Below, piece after piece: positions 14,027 to 25,425 of a stretch of DNA of 64,000 nucleotides (positions are counted from its first letter, which is position 1; each line of letters opens with the position of its first letter). The notes under the pieces are model-generated. The model saw nothing but the letters and a program-made list of their open reading frames with translations, did not search any database and had not been told where the DNA came from. Position numbers and translations under genes: made by a program. The stretch is from positions 5,952,001 through 6,016,000 of the forward strand of contig OZ059895.1 in the NCBI GenBank assembly GCA_964057225.1, in the 5' to 3' direction. The DNA is from Auanema rhodensis (lineage: Eukaryota > Nematoda > Chromadorea > Rhabditida > Rhabditidae).

Positions 14027-15762
14027 ATGATAGCTCTACGAATTGTTCGTAGGCTGGGTACGTCAGCTTGGAATGCTTCTTCAATAGCGTCAACTACTCA
14101 AAACACAAACCCCAACCCATCTAGTACGACTTCTTCCAACCAAAAACCCGAAATCTTCAACGTATTTTTCCTTTTTGTTTGATCCATGAATAGTTGTCTT
14201 AGGCTGATGGAAAGTCATTTACCACTGATGAATCATGGAATCTCTCACCTGCAGTTCAGAAGTTAATGCAACGTAGGTTGTTGGATGAAGCATCAAATCC
14301 GTTAGCTCTTCTCAAACAAAGAATAATTAATCATGTTCATCAAACATATAGAAAACCAGGTTAGAAATTGATATTTCTGTTGTGTTCTATGCAAATTTCT
14401 ATTTATTTAAGGAAATAGATCACCCCTTTTTACAATCTGTGATAAGGAACCACGAGTAGTGACAACATTCGAAAATTTTGATTCTCTTTTAACCCCACTT
14501 GATCATGTGTCCAGGTAAGGCATAGTTTTTATAACGTGAAAGATGTTTTATAATCTAAGGAGAACTTCTGATACTTATTATGTGAATTCTGAAAATTGTC
14601 TTCGTGCTCATACATCTGCTCATCAACATCGTTTGGTGCAAGAAGGATTGAATGCTTTTCTTGTCATTGGTGATGTGTATAGACGTGATGAGATTGATCG
14701 ATCTCACTACCCCTGCTTCCATCAAGTAATAGTTCTATAATTTCCTTGTGGTTAATTTTTTTTGTCAGGTTGAAGGTGTTCGTTTATATAGCTCCGATGA
14801 ATTATTTAATACACGACCCGGCGAAGACTTACCTCTTTTTGAGTCTGGAGCTAGATCGACGGAAAAACAAGAAGAACTGACTTCCGACGCTACCAAGGCT
14901 TTAGAAATTCAGCTTAAGAGCACATTAGAGGTAATTGTAACCAATCATGAGCTTTAGTTCCCATATTTAGGGGCTGTGCGATGCACTTTTCGAAGAAGAA
15001 TGTGAGAAGAGATGGATTGATGCATATTTTCCATTCACTCACCCGTCGTATGAGCTGGAGGTTTGTCTCTCAGTGTTGATGAATAGCATTTTGCTGTTCA
15101 GATATTCTATCGAGGAAAATGGCTTGAAGTACTAGGTTGTGGTATAATGGAGCAGAAACTACTTAGATCTGCCGGTGTCCAAGATAAAGTAGGATGGGCT
15201 TTTGGAATAGGTTTAGAAAGAATTGCGATGGTTTTATATGGTATTCCGGACATCAGGTTATTAAAAATTGCGAATTCAAATGAACTTCTGAAATCTCTAG
15301 ATTGTTCTGGACGAAGGACACGGGATTTTTATCACAATTTGCAGGAAAATCATTTTCCGATAATATTAAATATAAAGAAATTAGTCTTCACCCTCAAGTT
15401 CGTCGATTTTTAAATAACCTTTCTGGATATATTAGCTATCTTCAGGTGATTTTCGATATATCTTTCTTTTTGCCTGAGAATGTCGCATTTAATGATATGA
15501 CTTCTAATGTTTATGATCTCATCAGATCGATTGGTGGAGATCTTATTGAACAGGTAGCGGAAAGTTTAAAGATATAACTAAATAATGGTTTAAGGTTACT
15601 TTATCTGACGAATTTACAAATAAAAAGAAAGGTACACGCAGTCAAACTTATAGGATTGTCTATAGAAGCCATGAAAAGGCTTTAACCAAAGATGAAGTTA
15701 ATGTAATTCACAAGAAAATTGAAAATCAATTGAAAGTGAACTATGATGTTACACTTCGTTGA
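14027..15762 (+). CDS. FARS2: Mitochondrial phenylalanyl-tRNA synthetase
   Basis: Charges mitochondrial tRNA-Phe. The start [19 protein letters not shown] is Arg-rich and amphipathic, as in a mitochondrial presequence. Class II motifs are clear: [37 protein letters not shown] (motif 2), [24 protein letters not shown], and motif 3 in [20 protein letters not shown]. The C-terminal FDX-ACB anticodon-binding domain is present ([42 protein letters not shown]). Two introns use AAG acceptors (at 14411 and near 14560). The short intron before FWTKDTGF restores the frame. Domain order matches human FARS2. Confidence 0.95.
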
Positions 15763-16932
15763 TTTGTTATAGTTAAATTAGATATATCGCTAGATTTTTA
15801 AAAATAGAAATAGTTCAGCAAATATAGTAGGTATGTGCATTAGTTTACGATCCCAGAAAATATGATTAATTTTATTTCTAAATATAGTTACCGAACAAAA
15901 ACAGATTCAACTTAGATTTTAAATGTTTTGAATGTTATATTTGAAAGAAATACAAGCAATTAGATATCGGTAAAATGGGTTGCTAATGGTTGCGTCTGTC
16001 GGCTCAAATGAACTGGCGAGCCTTATGTTCAGTTGATGACAGAAGATGAGCGATTAAGTCTAGGCTGTGTGATTTGCTCGTCGTAGTATCACACATTGCA
16101 TAGTAAATTAGATTGAAGGCGTCTACCCTAATACCAATTTTTTAAACTTCAAAGCTAAGAAACATTCTAGTTATCAAATTCTTTTATATTGTTTTTCTTG
16201 TTACAACCGTTTTCAAATTGTTTATTGTATATATCTATGTCTGTTGGATCTCTTGTTATAAACATTACTTTCCAATCGCAAAATTACTCATTCCATTTAC
16301 GGCTTATGTGCCTTTTGAATGATATCTTTCGTGTTTTTATTTTATCATGTACTCGTACTATATATGGATTGGATGCCTTTATATTCCATAACATAATTCT
16401 TTTGATTATTTTCTAATCATCGTTTTAAAGCATCATTTTAATCTTTTCGTTTCACATTCTATTTAAAATATTCATTGATTATGATTTTACTTATTATCTC
16501 CACGTAATGATGTATATCTTAATAGTAACTTGTTTGTAATCTTGTAAAAATGGAAGACGATTCAATTACTAGCATATGCACTGATTTTGCTCATGTTATA
16601 GACCAGATGTGGCGATAGAGGGTTAAGCTAGCATTTCTTGCGCAACGAACCAAGATCTTTCTGTATTACAGCTTACAACGAGTGAGTTTTCTTTAATTGT
16701 TTTAATGTTTATATTATTTTGTGAAATAGTGCTTTGGTTTCTTCTGAGAAGAGTTCGTTTTAGTTGTAATGTAATGTAGAGACTTCTATTTTCAACCTTT
16801 ATCTTATTACTCATCTCGCATATAACTTACACTATTTTCTTTCATTGAGGCCTCTCAATACATATATATATATATATATGAGAGTTAGTTTGTGTATTGT
16901 TCTAAACTAATGAGATCATTTAACCGATATGT
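15763..16932. other. Intergenic region after FARS2
   Basis: FARS2 3' end followed by A/T-rich DNA with a (TA)n tract at about 16861-16880. A 22-codon open frame near 16551 has no supporting evidence. Nothing else seen. Confidence 0.4.
16861..16880 (+). repeat. (TA)n microsatellite
   Basis: About ten TA units between FARS2 and the GALNT2 cluster. Confidence 0.75.
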
Positions 16933-16943
16933 TATATATAAAC
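16933..16943 (+). promoter_or_regulatory. TATA box upstream of small secreted-protein candidate
   Basis: TATATATAAA lies about 100 bp upstream of the ATG at 17040, in an otherwise mixed A/T context. It fits a TATA promoter for the candidate gene at 17040-17432. Confidence 0.45.
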
Positions 16944-17039
16944 ATCAAAAACAGTTACACATATCGGGAAAAGAACAGCATGACTTGGAAAATAAAGACA
17001 GGAAACGCCAAAAAATAAGAGAAAACTAAATCTTCGAGT

Positions 17040-17432
17040 ATGAAAGCTGTAAATACATTCTTTTTGGCTCTATTTTGCTCGAATCTTGCAATTGGTCAGT
17101 TGATTTTTTGGTTTGTTGATTCGCATGAATCTCGCATGAATCAAATTTTGGTCAACTGAAATAAAATTCAGTTTGCTCTATTCATTCACAGAACGCAGAA
17201 GCTTATCTGCGAACTGAAAAGAAGAGAATCATGTGAAAAATATAATGAGAGGGTTGGCTGGCTTAGGTATGTCCTATGCCAATCCAGTTACGGCCTCGCT
17301 CGGGCTTCACTGTCCCTTGCTTTTACAAGAGATTCATATCAGATTTCAAGTGAAACCGTAGAGCTTGGAAGCTCTAGTGAGCGTTTCCTTCTAAGTCGTT
17401 TCATTTTCAGTAAAGACATTTCCAATTTGTGA
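17040..17432 (+). CDS. Candidate small secreted Cys-containing protein
   Basis: Hand-built two-exon model: 17040-17098 and 17192-17432, with a 93-bp GT-AG intron, giving exactly 100 codons (99 residues). The start MKAVNTFFLALFCSNLAIG is a good signal peptide. The mature part begins with a basic, Cys-containing stretch (LICELKRRESCEKYNERVG, then YVLCQSSYG). A TATA box lies about 100 bp upstream. The stop (17430-17432) is only 7 bp before the GALNT2 start, and the GALNT2 acceptor lies inside this frame. Alternatively, exon 2 ends at the GTATGT near 17270 and splices onto that same acceptor, or the region is only the GALNT2 leader. I do not recognise the protein. Confidence 0.4.
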
Positions 17433-17439
17433 AGCAATC

Positions 17440-20081
17440 ATGGTTAAACTTATAAAACTTCATACATGTATATTCTACTTGTGTGTATTCTGGCTAGTTG
17501 GTATAATATATATAGTAACATTACGAGATAAGCCATTAGCTTTGGAAGTAAGTTTTTATTTTACAATTAATGTATGTTTCGAATTTAGAATAATGATATG
17601 TTCGATGGTGGAGGAAAAAATGCCATTGTTCATGAAGTTCTTGCTCAACGCGACAATGATGCCGATGAAAGTATAAATAATGAAATATCCACATTAGCAC
17701 ATAAAGTTCCTGGTATATTTTAAAATTTTCAATGCTGAGAAAAAAAGATATTTTTTCAGCAGAAACCATATTAGTACCTAAGCCAGAGCCTAGTGTAACT
17801 TGGGAGGAATTTGACAGTGATGCTTATATTCATAAAGGTGCTTGGCATGAAGGAGAAGTACGATATTTTTAATTTTGTAGATTTTTTTGAAACTTTTTTT
17901 TTTCAGGACAAATATGCCAAAAATAAATTTAATCAAGCTGCTAGTGATAGCGAGAAAGTGAATAGACCTATTTTGGATAGTCGAGAGAAAGCGTTAGTTT
18001 TCTTCGAATTTTTAAATAATAATTTTTGATATATTAAGGTGTAAGTCATTAGCATATCCAGTATGGAAATTAGAGCCTACTTCAATCATAATAACGTATC
18101 ATAATGAAGCTAGATCTACGCTTCTTAGAACAGTAGTTAGTGCTTTGATGAGATCACCGCCTGATCTATTGAAAGAAATAATTCTTGTGGATGATGCTTC
18201 GGAAGATGGTATGGCCTAAAAGATTTATCTTATATGCATTTATGCTTCCTTTTAAGAATCGATTGGTAGAGAAATTGCTCAAATAGATAAAGTCTTCGTT
18301 TTGAGGAACGTAAACCGATCCGGACTCATTCGGTCTCGTGTCAGGGGTGCTGAATTTGCTACTGCGCCAATACTGACTTTCTTGGATAGTCATGTTGAAT
18401 GCAATGAACAATGGCTAGAACCTCTATTAGAAAGAATTCATATGGTTTTGTCTCTCGTTCTTCTTACAAATATTTTTGTTATAGAATAGGAAAGCTGTAG
18501 TTGCTCCCATTATTGACGTCATCAACCTTGATAACTTCCATTACATTCCAGCTAGTGCTGATCTAAGAGGAGGTTTTTGTTTTCTCAAAAAAGTCTAAAC
18601 AGAGATTGTATTTCCTACAGGATTTGATTGGAATTTGGTATTCAAGTGGGAGTTTCTCTCAGGGAAATTAAGGGATGATCGCCACAATAATCCTACTGAT
18701 CCAATCAAGTAAAATTCGAAAGAAATTTAGCAATAGATTGAATTTCTTTAGATCTCCAACAATGGCCGGCGGTCTATTTACAATTAGGAAAGATTGGTTT
18801 GAAGAGCTGGGTACGTATGATATGGATATGGAGATTTGGGGAGGAGAAAATCTAGGTGTTCATTGATTTACATTACTGTCAAACGTTGCATGTTTAGAAA
18901 TGTCATTCCGTGTTTGGCAATGTGGTGGTTCTTTAGAGATATTACCATGCAGTAGAGTTGGACATGTTTTTCGTAAACAACATCCATATACATTCCCTGG
19001 TGGATCTGGGAATGTTTTCCAAAAGTAAATTTTACTTCATTCACAAACATCAAAAATGAATATTATTTTATATAATTCTGTGCATTATTCAGAAACACGA
19101 GAAGAGCAGCAGAAGTTTGGATGGATGATTATAAATCAATTTATCTCAAGAATGTACCTTCCGCTCGCTATGTCAAATACGGAGAGTGAGTTAATATCAT
19201 TAATATTTTGTAATAATTCAATATTTTAGTGTTTCTGAGAGATTAGCTCTTCGTGAACGTCTTCAATGTAAGCCGTTCTCCTGGTATTTGAAGGAAGTCT
19301 ACCCTGAGCTGAAGTAATTTTGTCTAAATATACATGAGTTATCAATACGTATTAAGAGTTCCTGATAAAGATGTTGGACTTCTTTACCATATTAAAAATG
19401 GTGCCATGTGCTTGGACACTCTTGGACACAGAAATGGAGAAGCCCCGGGAGTTTATCAATGTCATGGAACTGGTGGAAACCAAGTGAGTTTTCTTGTTTA
19501 ATATTGGATAATTGCGTACGGGTCGTAGCATTGGTGATATTTGTATCTGGCATACGTGTCGTAGCTCGTAGTATTTATGTTGTATACAAATGACAGATCA
19601 ATTTATTTTTATTTGTTTTTGCAAATTTCAATAAGTATTCGTTTTCAATTTAAATAATTTTAATGCTTCTGACCATAGTGATTAAGTGCAGATAGTAATA
19701 TTAATTATTGTATTTTTCCTCATTTTGAACTAAATATTTTTCATCAGGAATGGGCATACGATATAAATCAAGGAGTTCTTCGTGGAACTATTTCCAAGTT
19801 ATGCTTAAGCTTACTTGACATTAACTATAATCCTCAAGTTGTTTTGAAAGATTGTAAATTGGTAAGTGCATATATCTTTTCAACTATATTAAATTATAAA
19901 AATTTTGTAGGGAGCACAACGTGTTCGCGTGGATAAGTCAACAGGATGGATTAGTCAAGGTGGATTTTGCCTATCTATGGTTAAAAGAAGTGACGAATGG
20001 AAACTAGAAGCTAACCAATGTGATGCCAAGGACAGTGCTCAACGTTGGGTTTTTGAGAAAGCTACACTTTTCCAAACTTAA
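17440..20081 (+). CDS. GALNT2: Polypeptide N-acetylgalactosaminyltransferase, GALNT2 / gly-4 type
   Basis: Golgi type II membrane enzyme that starts mucin O-glycosylation by transferring GalNAc from UDP-GalNAc to Ser/Thr. A short cytosolic tail and one membrane anchor ([17 protein letters not shown]) are followed by the stem. The GT-A domain shows [18 protein letters not shown], the metal-binding DSH of [24 protein letters not shown], the Gal/GalNAc motif [20 protein letters not shown], and [18 protein letters not shown]. The C-terminal ricin-type lectin domain starts near [19 protein letters not shown] and ends with [13 protein letters not shown]. Similarity to GALNT2 runs the full length. 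Start: ATG 17440, about 30 bp after a TTTCATTTTCAG acceptor. It is first of four co-oriented genes. Confidence 0.95.
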
Positions 20082-20478
20082 GTTTTTTCTGACCATTCTA
20101 ATTTCTTTTTATTTATTGCCTTTATGTTTACTGGTAATTGTCAAGATATTTATATTATTAGACGATTGTGACTGCTCCTAAGGAATCGATATTTGCTATC
20201 AGTCTTATTGTGCCTTATTAATTGTATTAAAAAATAGCTTTCATTTTATTCGTGCCACTATTTTTTTCATGATTTTTCTTAATATTAAAGTTTTACACCC
20301 CCCTCTCATTTGCACGCTCGTAATTGCCTTCTAGTCTTGCCTACTATATTCAGCCTTAATTAGCCATATAATTGATAAATATGAGATTTCTATTTTTTCT
20401 GATATTATAACCGTCTTGTGCGGTTTTATATTTATTCATTTTTGAATAATCTTATAGCTAAACATAGGTAATTTTCAG
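20082..20478. other. Intercistronic gap with poly(A) and trans-splice signals
   Basis: 397 bp holding T-rich stretches and an AATATTAAAG-type poly(A) signal region, ending in AATTTTCAG directly on the next ATG. This is the arrangement of a nematode operon junction. Confidence 0.5.
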
Positions 20479-21296
20479 ATGTTACGATTGGTACTGCTAG
20501 CTTCATGTTTTGCACTTTGTGGAGGCTTATACTTCCACATTGCTGAAACTGAGCGAAAGTGCTTCATTGAAGAAATTCCTGATGAAACTATGGTAACTTC
20601 GTTGTTATTTATACTAGAATAGTTGAAAATTTAATTTAGGTTACTGGTAACTACAAAGTACAGCTCTATGATCCTAACACTAAGGGATATGGAGATTATC
20701 CAAATATTGGTATGCATGTGGAAGTTAAAGATCCCGAAGACAAAGTACGTGCTTTTCTATTGTATTTTATAAATTTCATATTTTAGGTCATTTTATCCAA
20801 GCTTTACACATCAGAAGGACGTTTTACTTTTACCTCTAACACTCCAGGAGAGCACGTTATCTGTTTGTATTCCAACAGCTCTGCTTGGTTTAGTGGAGCT
20901 CAATTGAGAGTTCATCTCGATATTCAAGCTGGAGAACATGCTCAAGACTACCAGCAGGTATGCAACTTTTTCAATCTGTATATTTACAGTTAATATTTTC
21001 AGATTGCTGCTAGAGACAAGCTTAATGAGCTTCAACTCCGTGTTCGTCAGTTATTAGACCAAGTAGAACAAATTACCAAGGAACAAAACTACCAAAGATA
21101 CAGGTATTTGAAAAACATCCGTAAAGATTTTTATATAAATGTTGTTTCCAGAGAAGAAAGATTCCGTCAAACTTCTGAATCAACTAATCAACGTGTGCTT
21201 TGGTGGTCAATTGGTCAAACTCTCGTACTTATTCTTACTGGAGCATGGCAGATGAAACATCTTAAGGGATTCTTCGAAGCTAAGAAACTTGTTTAA
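20479..21296 (+). CDS. TMED9: p24 family cargo receptor (TMED4/9, p24-alpha)
   Basis: Type I membrane protein of COPI/COPII vesicles in the early secretory pathway. A signal peptide ([16 protein letters not shown]) precedes the GOLD domain starting [20 protein letters not shown], with the second Cys in [13 protein letters not shown] coiled coil follows ([18 protein letters not shown]), then the membrane span [18 protein letters not shown] and the cytosolic tail FFEAKKLV. That tail carries the phenylalanine and dilysine (KKxx) signals for coat binding and ER/Golgi recycling. The ATG lies directly after ATTTTCAG, a trans-splice acceptor. It is second in the GALNT2-TMED-SDR-FITM2 run. Confidence 0.95.
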
Positions 21297-21615
21297 TTTA
21301 TTGAATTGTGAATTTTAAATACAGAGTCATGTAGGTTAATATATTTTGTAAGAAGTCATGATTCTGGTTTGTTTTTACTTAGCTATACTTTTTAATGATG
21401 AGTCCAATTTTATCGGTTGGGGTATAAAAAAACATGTATTTTCTTTGTTTATTATGTTCAATTGTGATAATTTATTCGTTATATGTACTGTTTTCAAGTA
21501 AAATTTTCATGCTTGCTGAAGATTAAATATTCAGTTTTGCGGAGTTTTCTTTTTTCTCTGTATATCTCTTAGTTATATTTCGAATCTTTTCTGGCATGTC
21601 ATGCCTTAGATTTCT

Positions 21616-23276
21616 ATGGCCTTCCGGAGGCTTGTGAAAGGTCTTACATCACCTTGGTCTTTGGCATTCTCTGGCTTTGGTGTTGCTTATGGAGTTTATC
21701 ATATTTGGGAGTGAGTTATCAAGGAAATTTGTTCAAAAAAGAAAATTGATATTAAAGCTCAACACAATCAGGGACTAAATATGATTTAGAAGAAGATTTA
21801 ACCGGTAAAACCTATATCGTAACAGGGGCGACATCTGGTATCGGGCAGGTTTGATCTAAAAGGGAAATTGATGAATCACGTGGATGCATTTAGGCCACAG
21901 TGGAAGAATTAGCTAAACGTAATGCTCGGGTTATTATGGCTTGCAGGTTGTTATTATTATCATTTTACGTTGCTTTTTCTTATCTGTGTTCTTGACTTCT
22001 GTTTATTATCTTTTTGCTCTTGTAGAAACAGAGAAAAATGTGTACAAGTTCGAAGAGACGTGGTTTTAAATACTAGAAATAAGCAGGTAAATTTAGTTTT
22101 ATATAGTAAATGTTTTCCTTGCTTTTTAAAGGTATATTGTCGTCAATGTGATCTCGAAGATTTTGATAGCATCAGAGCTTTTGTTCAAAAAGTCAAAAAA
22201 GGTTTGATATTTTTTATTTTATCGACAAGCAAACTGTTTAAGGAAAGTTTGAGCTTGACAGAATCGATGGAATTGTCCATAATGCAGCTGTTATGACTTC
22301 AGAGCGTAAAGTCAACAAGGTCTTTTAACTATAAACTTCATATATTTCGATATTAACTTTCTTATAGGATGGTATAGAGACAACGTTGGCCACTAACCAT
22401 ATGGGTAGTTTCTTATTAACTGCCTTGTTGATGGATCAGCTGTTATCACAGAAAAACCCAGTCAGATTAGTTTTTCTTAATACTAATATCATCAATAGAA
22501 AGTAAGTCTTGTTCATTTTTTCTATGTATGTATTTTTTTCATAGCTGTGAAATTCAATTTGAAGACTTGAATGCTGAAAATCGAAAAAAATTCGATGGCT
22601 TTGAAGTTTACAAGCAATCTAAGTTGGCTTCTGCTATGTTTGCTTATGAATTGAGTGAACGATTAAAGAGTTAGTTAATATTTTATATTAATTATATTTC
22701 TTCGATTTAGACACTAACGTAACAGTGAATGTTGCTGATCCTGGTAGAACAAAATCTAATCTTAGTGCTCAAATGGATCATCAGACTTTCTTCCTTAGTC
22801 GATGGCTGTTGAAGGTGGTCAGGTTAATCATTTTATCTTATAAATTCTTCTTAATATTTCAAATTTCTCTAGTTTTGGTATGGGTGAGCGACGAACCGAA
22901 AAAGCTGTCCGTCCTGTACTGTACGCTTTATGTGATCCTGAAATGGAAAATAACACTGGCTTGTTCTTAGAGTATAATTTTAAATTTTTAAAATTTTCCA
23001 TTTTCGTTTATTTCAGTCGTGAGCGCCAAGAACAAAAGTGGGAATCAAATGTAGAAAATTCTGAGAACAGAAAGAAGTTATGGGCTACCAGTGAAGTTTG
23101 GACAAAGTTAGGATCTCACATGAATCAGGTTATTCTGAAGCTCAGTTATACAAATAATTTTTTTTATTTAGTTAAAACATGATCTTGGTGAAGCAACAAT
23201 TGCTCTAGAAGGACAAGTTGATTTAGCAAATTCCACTAATCATCAAAGAAGTTGGAAGACTTTATGGCTGTGGTGA
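21616..23276 (+). CDS. Short-chain dehydrogenase/reductase, RDH12/13-like
   Basis: Classical-type SDR that should use NADP(H). An N-terminal hydrophobic segment (SPWSLAFSGFGVAYGVYH) suggests membrane anchoring. Cofactor motif TGATSGIG is followed by ARVIMACRNREKC, typical of the RDH group. The NNAG position reads HNAAVMTS. The active site YKQSK is present, but the catalytic-Ser block, usually LSS, reads LNTN. Later blocks (TVNVADPGRTKSNL; LWATSEVWTKLG) fit RDH-like proteins. A long C-terminal tail follows, with QVDLANSTNHQR and the end KTLWLW. One intron uses an AAAG acceptor near 21760. Start 21616 follows GCCTTAG by a few bases. Substrate unknown. Confidence 0.88.
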
Positions 23277-23532
23277 TTCTATTGCTCTCAGTTTCATCTG
23301 AATATTGAATAGGCTTAGAGCTTTGTTATCAAAAAGAAAAGGATGTCGAGAGAAGTTTTGAGATCCATAGTCTAGATATATAGATGCCATGTTTCGTTAT
23401 CTTTTTGTTATTGTTTATGAAATTATTCTGTTATTATTTATTTAATCAAGCTAACGTTTTAAGGGTTTTCTTCCTTATAATATGTATTCAATATTTATAA
23501 TAGTATTTTAAAATATTTTAATTTGTTTTAGA

Positions 23533-24798
23533 ATGAGTAAGCCAGCGTCTCCGAATAGGTCGCCAGGTTATACACCGGATATGATAACTGGATTAGCAGC
23601 TGCTGTAAGATTCTATAAAACATATTACCATAATAATTACATTGTTTAGGCAGCTAGAACAATATTTTTTACAAAAACAAAGAAAATAGCAATATTCCTT
23701 TTCTGTTATGTAACAATTATGTCTGTTTTGCCTAACTTCTATTCTTTTGATAGTGATGGATATTTTGTACAGGTGGTTAATTTATTTTATTTGAAAAAAT
23801 TAACTTTTCTTTTATTTTAGAAACATAATATTTTTAATCAGTATGGTACGAAGCTTGGTTGGTTTTGGACCTTGGTTGTAGTAACACCTTTCGTGTTCAT
23901 TACCTCAACAGCAAAGTAATATATTTTATTTCTCAAACAAAAGTTATTACTTTTTAAATAACAGAATTTGAATTTTTCTAATTTCTTTCTTTCAAAATTA
24001 ACAACTTTTATTCTAATATTTAAACTTTATCTTTTTATTTCAGTGGAAAAGATCGTTTGAAGTCAGATTTGGGACGCATTAGTATTGCTACATTGTCCTG
24101 GTATTTAGTGACAACAGCGTAAATTTAAAATACATTATTCAAAAAGTAAGAAATAAATGTTTAGATTTCATAGTTTCTTGGAAAAAACCTCGTATTGTAA
24201 AGGAGCTGCTACAGTTTCACGTGGAAAGTGTAGCCAAAATAATGGCGTGTGGATTCCTGGTCAGTACTCTCTCAATATTTTTTGTTGTTTTGATAAATGA
24301 TATCAACGTTTCTATTTAGGAATTGATATCTCTGGACATGTATTTCTCATGGTTTATAGTATGCTGATCATGTGTGAAGAGGTTCGATGTTGAGTATAGT
24401 TTAAAAAGTAAAAAATCGCTTTAAGGCAAATGCGTTCAGACGTTGGAATTTGCTTTTCAAACAGCCGGTTAATGAGTCTCCATCAAAAAAGGCTGAGCTT
24501 GTACTTAAAACCAAGTACGCTACTTATACTTTTATCGCTATGTGTGCTCTTTTCTGCTTCTGGGTAGGTTCTTCACACTTTACACTTCAATATTCTTTGT
24601 TTCTAGTTCTTGCAAATAACAATATCGTGTATTCACTATCATATATGGGTGGATAAGGTAGAAATTTGATATTTTAACTTTCCATGCATCTATTTGCAGG
24701 TGATTGCTGCTGCTGTTGCCATCGGTATTTGGCATGTAACTTATAACATATTTTATACAAATGGATTTTTAAGCACTCCTATTAATAGAACAGCTTAA
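23533..24798 (+). CDS. fitm-2: FIT family ER lipid protein (FITM2)
   Basis: ER membrane acyl-CoA diphosphatase / lipid phosphatase-like protein needed for lipid droplet budding. The start MSKPASPNRSPGY follows a TTGTTTTAG acceptor by one base. Several membrane spans are visible (IAIFLFCYVTIMSVLP, LGWFWTLVVVTPFVFI, GHVFLMVYSMLIMCEE, YTFIAMCALFCFWVIAA). The signature GIDISGHVFL carries the first conserved His, and IGIWHVTYN holds the second. The gene has seven or so exons and ends in TPINRTA. It is last in the four-gene run; all four products work in or pass through the ER/Golgi system. Confidence 0.93.
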
Positions 24799-25389
24799 AT
24801 GATTTTAAACCAAAGCTTTAGATGAATTTTGTTCAAAGAAACGTTCAAATCTGCTAGTGTTCCATGATTCGAGTATTTAATATCATATGCGCGTGCTTGC
24901 TCAATATTAACTCTTCGTAAGAGACTTAAATGCCAAATATTTATAAATTTATATCTTAAAACTTCGATAGGAAAATCTGTTTTCTATTGTTTTCCTATAA
25001 TTTCTATTTGTAATAATTGCTTTAGACTATATAAAGTTTTTGTACTTATATACTTTTATTGTTGAGTAATATGTAGAAGAATGCTTTGACTGTCCATTGC
25101 CTTAATCCCTCATAGTCTCTTCCTCCACCTTGGATGCCACAAAGTGTTGTCGCATTAGGCTCGAGGACATTGACTTGTTCTTCTCCTCATTTACGACGAT
25201 GTCACCATGTTCGTTGTATTCAACTTGCGTCTTCGCGTATTTCGAGGATGCCAACTCTTATAGCATCCCAAAACGTACACAGACTGAAATTCTCAACGAA
25301 TTAACAGCCTTCAATAGACAGCTACCGTATTCGCGTAATCGAAGTTGACATCTTAGCCAGAGAGTAAATTGAGGGTATGCAATCTCTGA

Positions 25390-25425
25390 CAGGAAAGACG
25401 ATGTTATGGCTTCGTCTTTCCTGTT
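25390..25425. repeat. Perfect inverted repeat (13-bp arms)
   Basis: ACAGGAAAGACGA, a 10-nt loop TGTTATGGCT, then TCGTCTTTCCTGT. Pairing stops outside the arms, so it is shorter than a microRNA precursor. Function unknown. Confidence 0.6.

Noticed and set aside
16551-16620. 22-codon frame starting MEDDSITS
   Set aside because: Too short, with no splice, promoter or homology support.
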